Source of the DNA: Tetrapyrgos nigripes
Lineage: Eukaryota > Basidiomycota > Agaricomycetes > Agaricales > Campanellaceae
Reading direction: 5' to 3'
DNA length: 64,000 nt
Assembly (NCBI GenBank): GCA_013368315.1
Contig: JAACJM010000101.1
Location: forward strand, 124,001 to 188,000
In this document: positions 11,287 through 22,640 of the stretch, one piece after another
Numbering within the stretch: position 1 is the first letter of the stretch
How the letters are laid out: the number at the start of each line of letters is the position of its first letter
Notes under the pieces: model-generated
The model's input: the letters and a program-made list of their open reading frames with translations, nothing else
Told to the model about the DNA's origin: nothing
Databases searched by the model: none
Made by a program: the position numbers and the translations under genes

Positions 11287-11852
11287 TTACAAGGCCAAAT
11301 GAAATGAGGATGAGTTGTTTACACTGCGTTTCTGCAGGTGGCTATGTCAATTATGTCCTGATTTCTCCTGTCCGTTTCTTTCCACATTTTGCCACCGCTT
11401 TTTTTTGTCCATCAATTTTCCATTTCATCTCTGACAACTTACAGGGGTCTAATGTGTCTACCTCGTTTTTCCCTCTCTCATACCACCATGAAGCTCTCCC
11501 ACACCTTTGCAGAGATTTTGTTTGGGATGCTTACTGCTTAGGCTATTTTGCATCTATCCTTGGGTATACAGCACTTGTCTACAACGAATTGGTGTTTCAG
11601 TTCTCAACCTCTCTTATGTGACTCTGTGTAAACTAGGACATGAACACAATGCATACAAAGAAGTGAATAAATCAATATGTACTTGTGCAACTTAGTATGG
11701 GGATTTCTGGTACAAAGAAGCGTAATAATGCACACATTGTAGACTTGAAGTACTAGTGCTATGGTATACACCACACAAAGTGTGTCAAGATGTAAGACTA
11801 GTGCTATGGTCTTGTACTTGCCATGTGCTAGCACTGGCCCACAACTACTTCA
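11287..11852 (-). repeat. GAGGCC-family repeat, complete copy
   Basis: On the minus strand it begins TGAAGTAGTTGTGGGCCAG, followed by a hairpin-like GTGC..GCAC and GGCAAGTACAAGACC. It ends with the shared 3' module, reading on the plus strand TTACAAGGCCAAATGAAATG..GTTTACACTG..TTTCTGCAGGTGGCTATGTC. The same two ends bracket copies at 20098-20449, 21384-21680, 48409-50500 and 62383-62626. There is no convincing coding content, so the open frames at 11268-11621 and 11507-11695 are fortuitous. Confidence 0.6.
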
Positions 11853-11872
11853 TTCTAGGTATCTACTGTGTA

Positions 11873-11960
11873 CAGTGACCAACAAAACTGATGTCACCCC
11901 TGTGACCAGATTCAATTCAAAAATTCAATTAGGGGGTGACATCAATTTTGTCAGTCACTG
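11873..11960. repeat. 88-bp Tc1/mariner-type MITE with TA target duplication
   Basis: Inverted ends of about 29 bp: CAGTGACC..AACAAAACTGATGTCACCCC on the left and the near-perfect complement GGGGGTGACATCAATTTTGT..AGTCACTG on the right, with only about 30 bases between. TA dinucleotides at 11871-11872 and 11961-11962 are the target duplication. CAGTG ends plus a TA duplication are diagnostic of Tc1/mariner. Confidence 0.88.
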
Positions 11961-11962
11961 TA

Positions 11963-13013
11963 TGTGAAGTCCTTAAGTACTAAGAAGAGATAATGTAAGA
12001 ATGTATAGTTATAAGCTACAAACGCGCAAAGCGATGAAGTCACAATACAAACAAACAATGCAACTCCAACTAAAGGAGTCTAGCAGTCTAGTAGGAGTCT
12101 AAAGCCTGTACTCAGCATAGTGAGTGTGTCGAAGTCATCGAAGGGAAAGTAAAATGGATCTGGTCTCTGTGCACAGGTGTTGAATGCAATGAGTAGTCGC
12201 AGAAGGTGTGGTAGCATGTAGAGAGTAAAAACATCTAGAATAAGTCAGACTCAGAGCTTTAGAGCCTTCTGCTTAAGGAGTCTATATGTGGATCACCTCA
12301 GTTGATAGTACTGAGTAGTTCATAGTGGTATAGTTAAAGGTTCATTAGGCTCAATGGCTTTGATGGCTTCAATAGAAGTGTGCAAAGTGAGTGATACATG
12401 TCCAGGGCATTACCTGGCAAATCACTGATCAGTGCCAATGCCTCAACAATGAAAGCATTCCCAGTTCTCCTTCAAAAAAGAATTGGACTTGTGGATCCGG
12501 TAACTGGAGTTTTCACCTGTGTTGATGATCTGGACTCCCCAACTATTCTTGAACATTTGACCATTCCAATCTGGAAGGATGAAGCAGGTTCATGATGTAT
12601 GTTCATTCACTTGCATTCCCATCTTGGTCTATCTCTCATAAATATGCAAGTTGATAAGTGAGCAAAAAGGTTCTTCAAGCTGCAGGACACTTGTGACAGA
12701 AAAGAATCAATCAAAGTGTCTGAGAATAATGATCAGTTTTTGAATGAACTGCCGCAACTAGAGCTTGGATTGGTTCACTGATTGGGTGGAGTCAAACATT
12801 GGTGATGATATTATTGACACTGGTGAGTATGCTCACACTCTCATATCAAGTCATAAACTCATCTTTATCAAAATGCTTCAGATATATGTTTTGCAAAGGC
12901 ATTTCTTGGTGTGGAGACCAGAAATCCAACCAAGGCATCTGGCATAAGCTCCGAATCCTGGGGTCTTGATGATGAACAGCCTACTTGGCAATGATAGTTA
13001 TCAAGTATTCAGG
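11963..13013. other. No gene recognised
   Basis: The only longer frames are 12398-12595 (65 residues, containing RIGLVDPVTGVFTCVDDLD) and 12765-12947. They have no start context or splice structure that I can defend. The region may be the flank of the gene or repeat that the pogo-like element entered. Confidence 0.5.
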
Positions 13014-13015
13014 TA

Positions 13016-13760
13016 CAGTCGAACATCTCAGATTGCATAATGTCATATTGCATAAATCTTGGAATGCATCAAGATTTACTGGAAAAAGCATGGTTCCCTG
13101 TCAAAATGGTTGAAAATTGCCATTTTGGACCATTATGCATTTGTAGATACATGTAAATGTATGGAATGGAGCATGAAAGTCTGGATTAGGGGATAATAAA
13201 ATTATCAAAAGTAAGAAAAAAAGGGGTTTGCCTGAACAAGAACAAGGGTTTCCCCCAATGTGGCACTCTCGAAATTTCCAAAACAGAAGAACAAAAAACT
13301 TTTTGGAAAAATTCAAGAATTGACAATCACAAGATTGTAGCAATCTTTACCCTTTCCCTCCCCTCCAATCATGCCTCATGAGCAAGAGAGAAAATAAGCT
13401 CCCTGTCAGCTGTGGGGGATTATAGAGATTGAGGATGAGAACGAGGACGAGAGTGAAGCCCCCCCTGACATCAGTCTTGGCGAGTTGATGGGAACATGCC
13501 AAACACTTGAAACGCAGTGTTTGAGCAGTCACCTTGATGATCCTGTACTCGCAGAGTAGGGATTTCTCAAGTTCTGGGGCAAATTGAAGCGACACACAGG
13601 CACTCAGGTCAAGCAGACAACAATGGATGCATATTTTGGACGAAAACTTGAATAGTAGGTACATTTTGTGTAATTTAGTGGTATATAGTGGAATGCATGA
13701 GTCTCAGAATGCATAGAGAAATCCTGGAACCGCCTCTATGCATTCTGAGATGTTTGACTG
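13016..13760 (+). mobile_element. Pogo/Fot1-like element, internally deleted, TA duplication
   Basis: The left end reads CAGTCGAACATCTCAGATTG and the right end, reverse-complemented, CAGTCAAACATCTCAGAATG. TA flanks both sides (13014-13015, 13761-13762). At 745 bp it is far shorter than autonomous pogo elements (usually about 1.8-2 kb) and keeps only the 3' part of a transposase. CAGTCxAAC termini with TA duplication are typical of fungal pogo/Fot1 elements. Confidence 0.9.
13427..13655 (+). pseudogene. C-terminal remnant of a pogo-like transposase
   Basis: The frame reads an acidic stretch (IEDENEDESEAPPDISL), then GELMGTCQTLETQC, and finishes TQVKQTTMDAYFGRKLE before a TAG at 13653-13655. 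One TAG interrupts it at 13557-13559. The acidic tail followed by a short basic end ..TTxDxYF resembles the extreme C-terminus of fungal pogo/jerky-type DDE transposases. The catalytic core is missing, so it is inactive. The opposite-strand frame at 13347-13664 is its shadow. Confidence 0.65.
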
Positions 13761-13762
13761 TA

Positions 13763-15541
13763 CTAACAATCACAGAATGACCGCAAATGATCTCCGTACC
13801 CCAACCTTAAACGCATTAAATCACTTTGTGTATGGTTGCATTGGGTGTACACTAGTTTTTGCTGATATCCAACTGGTGGGTATACAAGCCTCTCCATTCC
13901 TCCAACATATATTTAATTGATTGAAGGCTCTCCCGCTGCTGTCAATAACCATTCTGGGTTGAAGTTGTTCAATGTTATGACTCATACAAACAATGGGTAG
14001 GAAACATTTCTCTTCTGTTGAGGCAGAAACAGCACTAACTTCTTGACAGCTTGTCTGGTATCAGTGATTTTGATATGGAAGGCCTTCAACAATTTGGCAA
14101 TCAGCATCTGTGCAGTGAAGTCTGTGAGAATACCGTGGCTACTGATGATGCTTTCAAGCTTGATCTTCCAGTTGCTGTGCAAGCATGTGAATTGCAGGGT
14201 GATGATGACAGTGGCAGTGGCAGAGATATTGGAGTTGTCACAACCAAGAAGCAATCAGCAAGCAGCCAAAAGAGCAAAGTAGTGAGCATGAGACAGATAA
14301 ATTGGATCAGGACTCGGAATAAGCTATGTTCGCAGGACTTATAGATAGCTAGTACTTGGCCAGTGCATTCATGGATGTTGTGTGGAGCTGCCATTTCGAG
14401 TTGATTTTGAGAGCAAGTATTTCACAGGATTGCAAATTTATTTTCACTACTGTACATGGGGGCCTTAATATTTTTTCATTGTCTTTTTGAGTTATCTAGG
14501 TACGTTATTTCTACCTAATACCGTTCTCCTTTTGACACCATTTTGCATTGTTGCTGCACGATAGTCGCTGTTGTTGCCAAGCGCACATGATTTCATAAGG
14601 CGCGTCGGCAGTAACGACTCGGGCACTGACTCGTACGCTGACCCGGACACCAACTCATGCACTGGCTTGGACACTGACTCGGTCTCCTGAGTCTCTGGAC
14701 ACCCTGGACTGTGGTGGTACAGGCTCTATAGGGCGCTGACGCGTCTAGTAGTGACGTGGTTAGTGCACGTGGTCAAAGGTCTGGACCATGATGTAAGTAC
14801 CTCCGGAGGCCTGCGCAAATAGCAAGCGGAGCCTCATCCAATACCCCTCTCTCACACATCCATTTACCGTTTCATTTGTTTTTCTTATGTTTCCGATTTA
14901 TTGTCTCAACACCTTTCCAAAGATCGGATGCGGCGGGTGCTGTGGTTTGCAGCAGATCCCCGTCGTAGACCAGTATGATCCGTCACGTATATACTTTCTC
15001 ATTCGAATTCACGATTCTTCAATTTCACCCTTTCCCTGACTAGCACGCACTTTTCTTCTACCCACCCAACCCACCCTCTATTATTAAATTTAAACTACTG
15101 CTGCTGCTACTTACACTTGTTCGTATTTACGAGCCCTATCGCTCACTCACAATCTCTACATTTCGATGGGGACAATTATCCCCGGTTTGGCCTATTACAT
15201 ACAAAGTGAAGTGAAGCTTGCGAGTAAAGTGGAGGGTGCGGGCGGTCTCCGAAGGTTGCAACTGAAATTGAATCGTGCCGCTCTCGCCTACCGTAGGTCG
15301 GACAATGTGAGTCATGATGTGACAATTTGATTGAAAGTCCGAATCGGGTGGTATTTTGGCATGAATATCAGTGAGTTATTTTTTTTTCGTGATTTCTTCA
15401 TCGAGATATACCTTCTAATTTACATTCAACAACAGCCTAACGACGCATGCACATTCGTGGGTTGCAAGGAGAGTTCTCGGCGTACTCGGTTTCTAGGTCG
15501 GCGTCGCAGAGGCTCCGATCAACATTAGTACTATACGGAGG
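13763..15541. other. No gene recognised; ACTCGGACACTG-type short repeats at 14600-14700
   Basis: Around 14600-14700 a 12-bp motif recurs imperfectly (GACTCGGGCACT, GACTCGTACGCT, GACCCGGACACC, GACTCATGCACT, GACACTGACTCG). CpG becomes frequent from about 14520 onward. A short frame from ATG 15165 (MGTIIPGLAYYIQ..) and a later stretch with CTFVGCKESSRRTR near 15440 might be exons, but nothing identifies them. Confidence 0.4.
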
Positions 15542-15600
15542 AAAAGTGCCACTGCTTCGCATGGCAAGTTACGAGGTCCCTTTCATTTAGTAGCAGGGTT
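15542..15600 (+). repeat. GAGGCC-family 5' end, isolated
   Basis: It reads AAAAGTGCCACTGCTTCGCA then TGGCAAGTTACGAGGTCCC. This is the subfamily also seen at 25120-25165 and, inverted, at 51803-51846. I see no matching 3' end nearby. Confidence 0.5.
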
Positions 15601-15734
15601 AGCATTATCTCAGCAGCACCAAAACATTTCATTCCTATATTAAATCTTACATGCAGAGCATGGGTGAGAGTAAAAGAGAGGACAGTAAACGAGCAACGTA
15701 GTAAGGATTAGACACATACAGCGAAAAAGAAATG

Positions 15735-16071
15735 GCAAAGCGTGCAGAATTACAGATGATATATCAATCCCTAGTACCAAGGGAATTGCGTCTATGTCGC
15801 CTCTGCAAACAAGAAGTATAAGTCTCCCGAGCATGCCCTCTTGCTCTGCCGATCCTTTCAGGAGGTTATTGACATCCGACAGACAGCAATTACACGCTTA
15901 TCCCCGTTCCACCCCCATCTACCTGATCACAATGGCTTTGACAGTCGCAACGCACTACACTTTCTTCAAAAAATCATCTTCCACTACTATAGTATTGACA
16001 ACGTTCCAAACTTTGTCTATGACATCCTCGAAATCTTCTATTCCAAGCCCATCTATTCCCCCCCTCCATAA
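15735..16071 (+). pseudogene. C-terminal remnant of a non-LTR (LINE) retrotransposon ORF
   Basis: The frame near 15780-15830 reads PRELRLCRLCKQEV and, after a 1-bp shift, KSPEHALLLCRSFQEV. This makes a CxxC..HxxxxC zinc-binding motif (C-R-L-C ... S-P-E-H-A-L-L-L-C). The motif closes the RT-encoding ORF of many fungal LINEs. The following frame (to 16071) is open but loses resemblance. There is no RT or endonuclease part nearby, consistent with 5' truncation during target-primed reverse transcription. The two overlapping plus-strand frames here are parts of one shifted sequence. Confidence 0.65.
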
Positions 16072-17519
16072 TACTGCACCTCATAATACTGCACCTCTAT
16101 CAAATCACCTTAGCTCAACCTCACTCCCAAGTTCTATTACCTTCTCTTATACCATAGTCTCTCGTATTTTTTGCGCGTCATCAAACAGGATTCGACGACC
16201 CCGTGTTGGCTCTGTAAGTCCCTGATCTAATCACCTGCCGTGGGACTACGATGACGTGCTCGATTTCATTGGTAAGGAATTAGAGTAGACGTACGCCGTG
16301 GCGGGCTATACTTCCTTTGCACCCGACATGTCCGTAGAGGACCACGCCGTGTATATCTATCTATCTTATGGGCAGGGCGTCTATTCACCTCCAAAGCATT
16401 GACTATAAAATATTCCAAGATGATAGTATCGATGGACATTGTTTGAGACAAATACCGTAGTTGGTGACTTCCGGAAAACAAAGAAATACCCGGAACAAGA
16501 TACGATTCGCTACAAGATTCATCAGTGTACAACCATTGTGTCGAACTGCTGTGGTCCGTGGATCCCACAATGAGTAATGGTTCCCTATGTCACGGAGAAA
16601 CATCCCTGAAATGACAATTATTCAATTCCGTTGTTCAATTATGCTGTTGGAGGGGGTACATACAAGCAATGTAGCCTGCTTACTCGAGTAAACGGGAATG
16701 AGAGTGTGCATGCTATTCAATAAGGATCAAGTGGCAGAACAGTGGTATGAATTCCGTATTTTTTGAGCTTGAATAAATAATGAAGGAATGTGTATCTGTG
16801 GAATCATTCCATAAATAATATACACTTGTCCTTCCAAGTTCCTTCATTCCTTAATTGGATCTCCAGATCAAACCACCACAGAATCTCCTCAACTGACGAC
16901 TTGGATTTTATTCTCTCCCTATTGAGCACTACGTGGCCTTGTAGATGTTGATGAGTTAGATTGAGATGAGTGAGCAAGGGCTGCAAATTCCAGAGGTTGA
17001 GAAAGACTCTCAATAATGGAGGCTTGGTGATTCTTGTAGAAGTGGGATGGAAGAATCATTGATCACTTACCCAGGGAATGCAATAGATTGTACCAGACTG
17101 GACGAAGAGAACCAGTACCTGCTTGACTTGGCTTTTTGTATTTAATTCGCCAAGGTGAGTTTTGACTAATTGTCTGTAGTGCCTGTTAAGAAATTAAGTT
17201 AAAGCTGGAAGCTAAGAAGCCCTCGGCATGTTCGTAGAGGCCCACGCCTGTCTAGATCAAGATGTTTCAAAATTATATACATCCTATAGTACTTGCCGAG
17301 GTGTTAGCCACATTTGGCATGCTTAAAGGCCTCGGTCGTAATAACTTCTAACTGTAGCCAATTCATCAGCCCAAGAGATGGATTATGTATATTAGTATGT
17401 TTCAGAACAAATGTAATCGCTAAATACAAAAGCTGGTCAAGTACGCTACACGATGGCTACTATTACATAGCAGGCTTATAAGATAGAGGATAAGTGAGTT
17501 CATCAGCTCAACAGCACAA
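16072..17519. other. No gene recognised; short dispersed repeat at 16325-16365
   Basis: The sequence around 16330-16360 (GTAGAGGACCACGCCGTGTA, then TATCTATCTATC) is matched in inverse orientation at 55275-55312 (AGATATACACGGCGTGGTCC), and loosely at 17228-17255. No open frame is convincing. Confidence 0.45.
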
Positions 17520-17882
17520 TCATTTTTGCTCGGCGGATCTGTATGACAGTTGGTCGTCTGTCGTCTCTCTAAAACGAACTTCAGCACTCACACAGGTACG
17601 TAGAGGCAAGGAAATCCACGACGATTGCAATTGGCGCAAGAGGGGCGGACGCCATCACATTTCAATTTGCGACCTAGAAAAAGATGATGAACTTTAACAC
17701 TTTGACGAGACAATGGGCTGATTACTTACCACGGCAGAATTGGCAGGCCATGGGGGTACGCTTTGGTACTCTGGGGCCCTCAGGTGGCATCTGCATGGCG
17801 TTGTAGTTGTATTGGGACTAGATTCACAAGTCAGAGAGGAGTCCAGCAAGCAAGAGAACCTTTGACCAACCTGAGCAGACAT
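17520..17882 (-). CDS. Truncated Zn(II)2Cys6 transcription factor, DNA-binding domain only
   Basis: Four exons on the minus strand, 17871-17882, 17730-17817, 17592-17673 and 17520-17538, joined by three GT..AG introns of 53-56 bp whose phases agree. The product is only about 66 residues. It starts MSAQ, has a basic PKRTPMACQFCRGRKLKCDG, and completes the six-cysteine zinc cluster with SCANCNRRGFPC, giving the exact CX2CX6CX6CX2CX6C spacing that chelates two zinc ions and contacts CGG-type sites. The linker YVPV follows, then SAEQK and a stop. Normal family members have several hundred residues with a linker, a dimerisation coil and often a Fungal_trans domain, none of which is present. It is therefore probably a fragment of a host gene whose downstream part was lost, or possibly a short competitor protein. 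Base composition is host-like and CpG-rich. Confidence 0.8.
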
Positions 17883-20097
17883 GGTCAAAAGCGAGGAATG
17901 TGATTGAAGACGGTAGAAGTTGCAGATGTAGGGAAGTAACTGAAGACGATGAGTGTCTGTCTTTCTCCATCTTCGACCATGCCTTTTATCCTTTGTCTGG
18001 CCAGCTATTCAGGCTAGCTATTCAGTTCCTTTGGAATAGGGACCCTTAAAGTGACCTTCATGCCTCTTCCGCCGTCGCGATGACGGCGACAAAGTAAGAA
18101 TTGTTTCTACTGATGGAGCTAATATCTATTTACTCAGGCTGTTCAACAGGTTAGGATAATGTCTGAGGCTAAAAATGTACCGGTGGATCGGCGATATACA
18201 TATCTGAACAAACTTGAAGCGCCCGCATTCGGATGTGGATTTGCTTTTTCGAGTCGACCCTATCCTGGAGACCTGACGAACAACAACTCGAGTAACTTAT
18301 GGGGATTAGCCTTTGAGGTTCATTAGTAACAACCTTTTTGCCAGAAACAGAGGGCTACGTAGATGAGTTAGAGCTTGTAGAACAGGCCTCTATTAGGGGT
18401 CTTGGGCAAAGCCTCCCGAACACGTGGGACGCCGATACCGCCGTCAGGTTCAAGGACGTGAATACAATTATGAATTATGAAGTTCGCGTTATAGTTTAAA
18501 TCTCACCACTAAACCCTAAAACCTCAGACTCGTCGACAGGGTTTTAAAACATAGGAACAGGCTGTTGAGTTAGGAAAGCCTAGGAAGATGAGCTCTCCAT
18601 GACAAGTGAAGCATACATGAACTTCAAATTCAGCACCCAACTTGAAATTCGAATGCAGTACTCAGGAGTCAGGACGATTCGAATCAGCTACTTGGCATGC
18701 TCCCTGACCAAAAGTTACAATCTGTCCAGTATGAAACGGAATGAATCGAGGGAATTATCGTTCGGTAGTACTAGGTAGCATTGTGTAAGCAAAACGTGCT
18801 GCGGCGATGTTGGTTGTGATCAAGGATGGGCCTGGACGTTCAATGGCTTCGCGGGAAGTCCTGTGATCAAATTGTACAAAGGTGTGTAGATGTCCTAGCA
18901 ATATTGGTCCTTCAGCGCGTAATTGAACAGGCCAAAGACTCTTTCGAGGAATTCCACGTAGACCAAATGCAGGTGTAAGAATGTGCTCTTTGCGACTGCT
19001 AAATATTTGACCAGGGAAGCGGCTTCAAAATATAAGCTGTGGATAGGCGGCCAGCATCGAATCGGGATGATCTCGGAGACCAGGCTCAATATACAGCTTC
19101 AGAAAATCATCATTCATGTTGAGAAGAATGAACGTAGCAATATATATATAGCCAGACACTTCCAGAGAGAATCTAGTTCGGGGGTTGTTCGGGGTCGAGT
19201 TCGGGGTATAGTATGTACTCGAAGCGGCACAAATCCGTGGCCACAGGTGCAACTCGTGCGGGATCAGCGCCTCTATGGAATTGTGGCCCAGTTGGTATTT
19301 GTCCTGATACCATTTCACTTTTCAGACTCAGCCCAAGTCTCGCTCGACGTGCAATGATAATAAACCTGAAGAGTATGCGCTAAGCTATCACGTACAGAGA
19401 TCCAAATGCACTGTGAGAATTGGTCACTTATACACAGCGAGCTAGCGAGCTGAGCTTTATGGAGATCTTGACTGATTTTCTGACTCGGAGTAGGCCTGTG
19501 AACGGGACCGCCGGACCGAATCAAGGCACATGCGAAGAGCAGCAGCCATTATGGGTCCTACCTTGTGTAGATAGCCAAATTGATCATTTTTCATTTTTCC
19601 TACCTTCAATCATTGACGGACGAAAATCTTGACCCTTTAGAGTAACACTGAGGAGCGCGCATGATCTCAGGTTCTGTGATATTGCTTATTAGCGCGCTTT
19701 GCCGCTGCAATGTCTCATCTCTGACTGAAGAGAAGACAAATATGCATGGAATCGACCCAACTCAGATCTCCGTCAAAGAATCGTTTGCGCCATAGAAAGT
19801 GCGGAAGGGGTACCCGATAGAATGTTATATACTTGAAGGGTATCTGAAGAGTCTGCAAAATATCTGTAATCGGGCGGCCTTCTCGTTTGAATGGACAGTT
19901 TTCTGCCTTTTTGCACGACGAACATTGAAAAGCTGCGACCAAATTGTGAATCACGCCGGTGGCTGGAGTTACAAGCACACGTAAGACCTCGAGTATGATG
20001 TCGAGTCCGCAGATATACAGAATCCCAGAGGCAGCCACTTTTCGAAGTTCATCATAAATCGGGATCATGATGTCATGATGATAATACTGTATTGAGA
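17883..20097. other. No gene recognised; putative upstream region of the zinc-cluster gene and unassigned DNA
   Basis: 17883-18060 would be the promoter and leader of the zinc-cluster gene. At 18890-19320 two minus-strand frames (KSTFLHLHLVYVEFLERVFG and MNDDFLKLYIEPGLRDHPDS) adjoin and could be parts of one decayed gene; I cannot identify it. 19715-20143 minus holds a longer frame with CSSCKKAENCPF, but its 5' part lies inside a repeat. The DNA is host-like in CpG content. Confidence 0.4.
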
Positions 20098-20449
20098 TGA
20101 AAGAAATGTGGGCCAACGCTGCGCGTGGCAAATACGAGGCCACTGATCGGAAAAAATAGTCGGTAACTTTAAGACTTCTAACCTACGTATTTCTTCCACA
20201 CATAACGGTGGATGAATAAGGATAAGAGAGGAGAGAATGACGGCAGTGAAGATGATATGGTCATGGACGAGAGAAAGAAAAGCTAACGCTTCTAACCGGC
20301 AACTTTGGCATGCAGAAGCCGCGGATTTGGACACGATAGGGGCAAGGGAAAAATCGGAAACAATAGCACGGGAAAAACGGGAACAACTCGTATAGCCACA
20401 AGCAGAAAGTGAGTGTAAAGAACTCGGCCTCATTTTTCGGCCTCGTAAT
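20098..20449 (+). repeat. GAGGCC-family repeat, complete copy
   Basis: It begins TGAAAGAAATGTGGGCCAAC, continues with hairpin GCGCGTGGCAAATACGAGGCC-type sequence, and ends GTGTAAAGAACTCGGCCTCA..TTCGGCCTCGTAA. It is about 352 bp long. The minus-strand frame 20065-20580 runs through it and is an artefact of the insertion. Confidence 0.65.
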
Positions 20450-21383
20450 TGTTGAATAGGGTGGTCGAGACTTGATTCAGTTCTGTCAGAAACCATCCAG
20501 ATACATAACGAAAATTTCTGGACTTTTGGCGTGTAGTTGTAACGTGGCGAGCCCTGCAAGGCCCTGCAGGGGAGTTTCAATGGACTTAGCCACCTAAACT
20601 ACTTGAAAGCCATTTTGTTGATAGATATCATCCCTAAAATGCTCTCGGAAACACGTGTAGCGGTTGCTTTCTTTCTTGAATACTTTCAGAATGTATTATG
20701 AGGCCGAACCCGTTCTGTGACAGACGTCGTTTTCCACGTGTGAATTGCGTGTTTGCAGCAAGAATTCTATGGAAACCCTTGAAGCTCGGCGCGACTGAGG
20801 TTATGTAGTTTCAGACCATTGAGAGTCGATGTATCGAGATTCAAGAGCTAGAGATTCAGCGCCAAGTTATGGGTTTAATGTGTGGCAAGAGGTGGCAAGG
20901 GAGTTCGTGGGAGACGGCGCGGGAGTTCACTTGAGGATACGATTGCGAAATTGGGCATCGTCGCCTTGGAAGATGGCGGTTGAAGGGGAAGGTCGATGTA
21001 ATTATAAACAGAAGAATCCAAGCCTCCGCTGCCGGAAAAGTCCTCTCGACTGTATTTTATTCGGTAAAATAGGATGCATAGCAGTCATGGACATGACTCA
21101 AGATCCCAAAGTTGAAGGACAACATCCTGGTCCTGCGGCCACATGCGTAGGGCCCGTACCGTAATACTAGTACGCCCGTATTTTCTATGGGGTCGATACC
21201 GGTACGGTTTACCCGTACGCGTATTTGTACGGACTCGTTAATCTGTATTTCGTACTCCGTCCCAAAGAGGTTTCTCGTAAGACAGCGACGTCGCCAAGAT
21301 CAAGTTGAGGAGGTAGAGTCTCTGCAGAAAGACTTACATGGCGCTTCTCTAGCAGCCAGTCTCTCATCTGGTCAAGACCTCGT
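20450..21383. other. No gene recognised
   Basis: The plus-strand frame at 20829-21164 has no start context, splice sites or family resemblance that I can defend. The DNA is CpG-normal. Confidence 0.5.
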
Positions 21384-21680
21384 TACGAGGCCGAAATGAA
21401 AAATGAAATGAAGGACGAGTTCTTTACACTCCATTTCCGCATGTGGCTATGTCAAATCGCCCCCTGCTTTCCCCGTTTGTCTATTCCTAAATCTCCCGAG
21501 CTTTGTTTTGGACAGTGACATCACAGTTTGTATGCTTAAAGCCTGTGTCCAACGACCCCGCGTTGTCTTCCTATTTATTGCCCATTTACCAGCATCTCAA
21601 ATACAATTTAATGGCTAGTCTGAGGTAAATTCTGCGGCCTCGTACTCGCCACGCCGCGGCGCTGGCCCACATCCCTTTCA
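21384..21680 (-). repeat. GAGGCC-family repeat, complete inverted copy
   Basis: The plus strand reads TTACGAGGCCGAAATGAAAA.. at the left (3' end of the element) with CGCATGTGGCTATGTC, and GGCCTCGTACTCGCCACGCC then GGCGCTGGCCCACATCCC..TTTCA at the right (5' end). It is about 297 bp, opposite in orientation to the copy at 20098-20449. Confidence 0.65.
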
Positions 21681-22369
21681 TTACTTATGGTTATTCTCAG
21701 GAGTCTCTAGCGTGCTGAGGCTTGCTCTACATGCATCCTTGTTTGGAGAAGGCAAGGGCGTTGAAAAAGAGAGGTTCATTCCTATTTATGACACTGTCCG
21801 GCTAGTAGAACTTAAAGAGTTTGTAGCTGAAGGCCGATTGTACAGAATTCCACGCAATCCACAGCAGTTAGTCAACCACACGCAATTTGCACGTAAATTA
21901 TGTTCTGGTTCGTATACTTTACAGGGCCCCGCTAGCAGCAATCCAAAAATTTACAAGAAAAGTATTTTGACACTATCGAATTCCCTGATCAAGTCTGTAA
22001 CTATGACTCAATAGAATCCTGTATGGTATGATTGTCTCTGAGTCAGTTCAGCATAAACCACTACTACTCAATGCCACTACACAAATATTACGAGGCCGAA
22101 TGAAATGAGGACGAGTTTTATACAGTCTTTTACCGGCCAGTGGGACAAAAAAGTTGGGACAGCCTCTTGTAATTTCCTCGCTCAAGTATTTTTTGTTCTG
22201 AGTACATAGAGCCATTATTACATCCCAAAACCTTCATTTGACAATGCCTGGGGTACACTGTATAGTGTCAACTAGTCAACATGAGCAGATTCTCGAAAAG
22301 CAGTGTTTGGGACACAAATCCGCACATTAGCAAAAGCCCAGTTACCTTTCAAGGGCTTTATTGGCCCAC
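21681..22369. other. No gene recognised; isolated GAGGCC 3' end at 22085-22135
   Basis: The frame at 21712-22014 (100 residues, containing LYRIPRNPQQLVNH) starts after an AG and could be an exon, but I do not recognise it. ATTACGAGGCCGAATGAAAT at 22085 onwards is the reversed 3' module of the GAGGCC family, without a 5' partner. Confidence 0.4.
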
Positions 22370-22640
22370 AATACCTAGGATCATCGGTGAAAACGACACT
22401 ATGTTCCACCGCCGTTGCAACCCCGGAACCGCCCAGAACATCAGGAACCATTCCAGTAGGATGTATCGGTAGTGGAACGGCAGCAGAACTGACCACTATC
22501 GATGCAGCACTGTTGGAACTGCGTTCCAAGCACTGGAACGGTTCCCACTTTTACATCAACTGGAACAGTTCTGGCTGTTCCACCCTATTGCAACAGCATT
22601 GGAACAATGATGCAACATGTAGTTGCATCACACCTGGAAC
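22370..22640 (+). repeat. GGAAC-rich repeat, copy 1
   Basis: Degenerate runs of TGGAAC, GTTCCA, GGAACNGTTC and GTTCTGG recur about every 12-20 bases. The left side (GGTGAAAACGACACTATGTT) matches the reverse complement of 24930-24965 (TTGAAAATGACGCTATGTT), so this and the 24769-24965 block are inverted copies of one element. No protein coding is plausible; frames through it are fortuitous. Confidence 0.6.

Noticed and set aside
11268..11621. 117-residue plus-strand frame
   Set aside because: It lies almost entirely inside a GAGGCC-family repeat copy and has no counterpart in the other copies.
13347..13664. 105-residue minus-strand frame in the pogo-like element
   Set aside because: The opposite strand carries the recognisable transposase C-terminus, so this is its shadow.
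18515..18535. Telomere-like CTAAACCCTAAAACC
   Set aside because: A single short imperfect occurrence in the middle of the sequence; no array.
20065..20580. 171-residue minus-strand frame
   Set aside because: It runs through the complete GAGGCC copy at 20098-20449; the apparent continuity is fortuitous.
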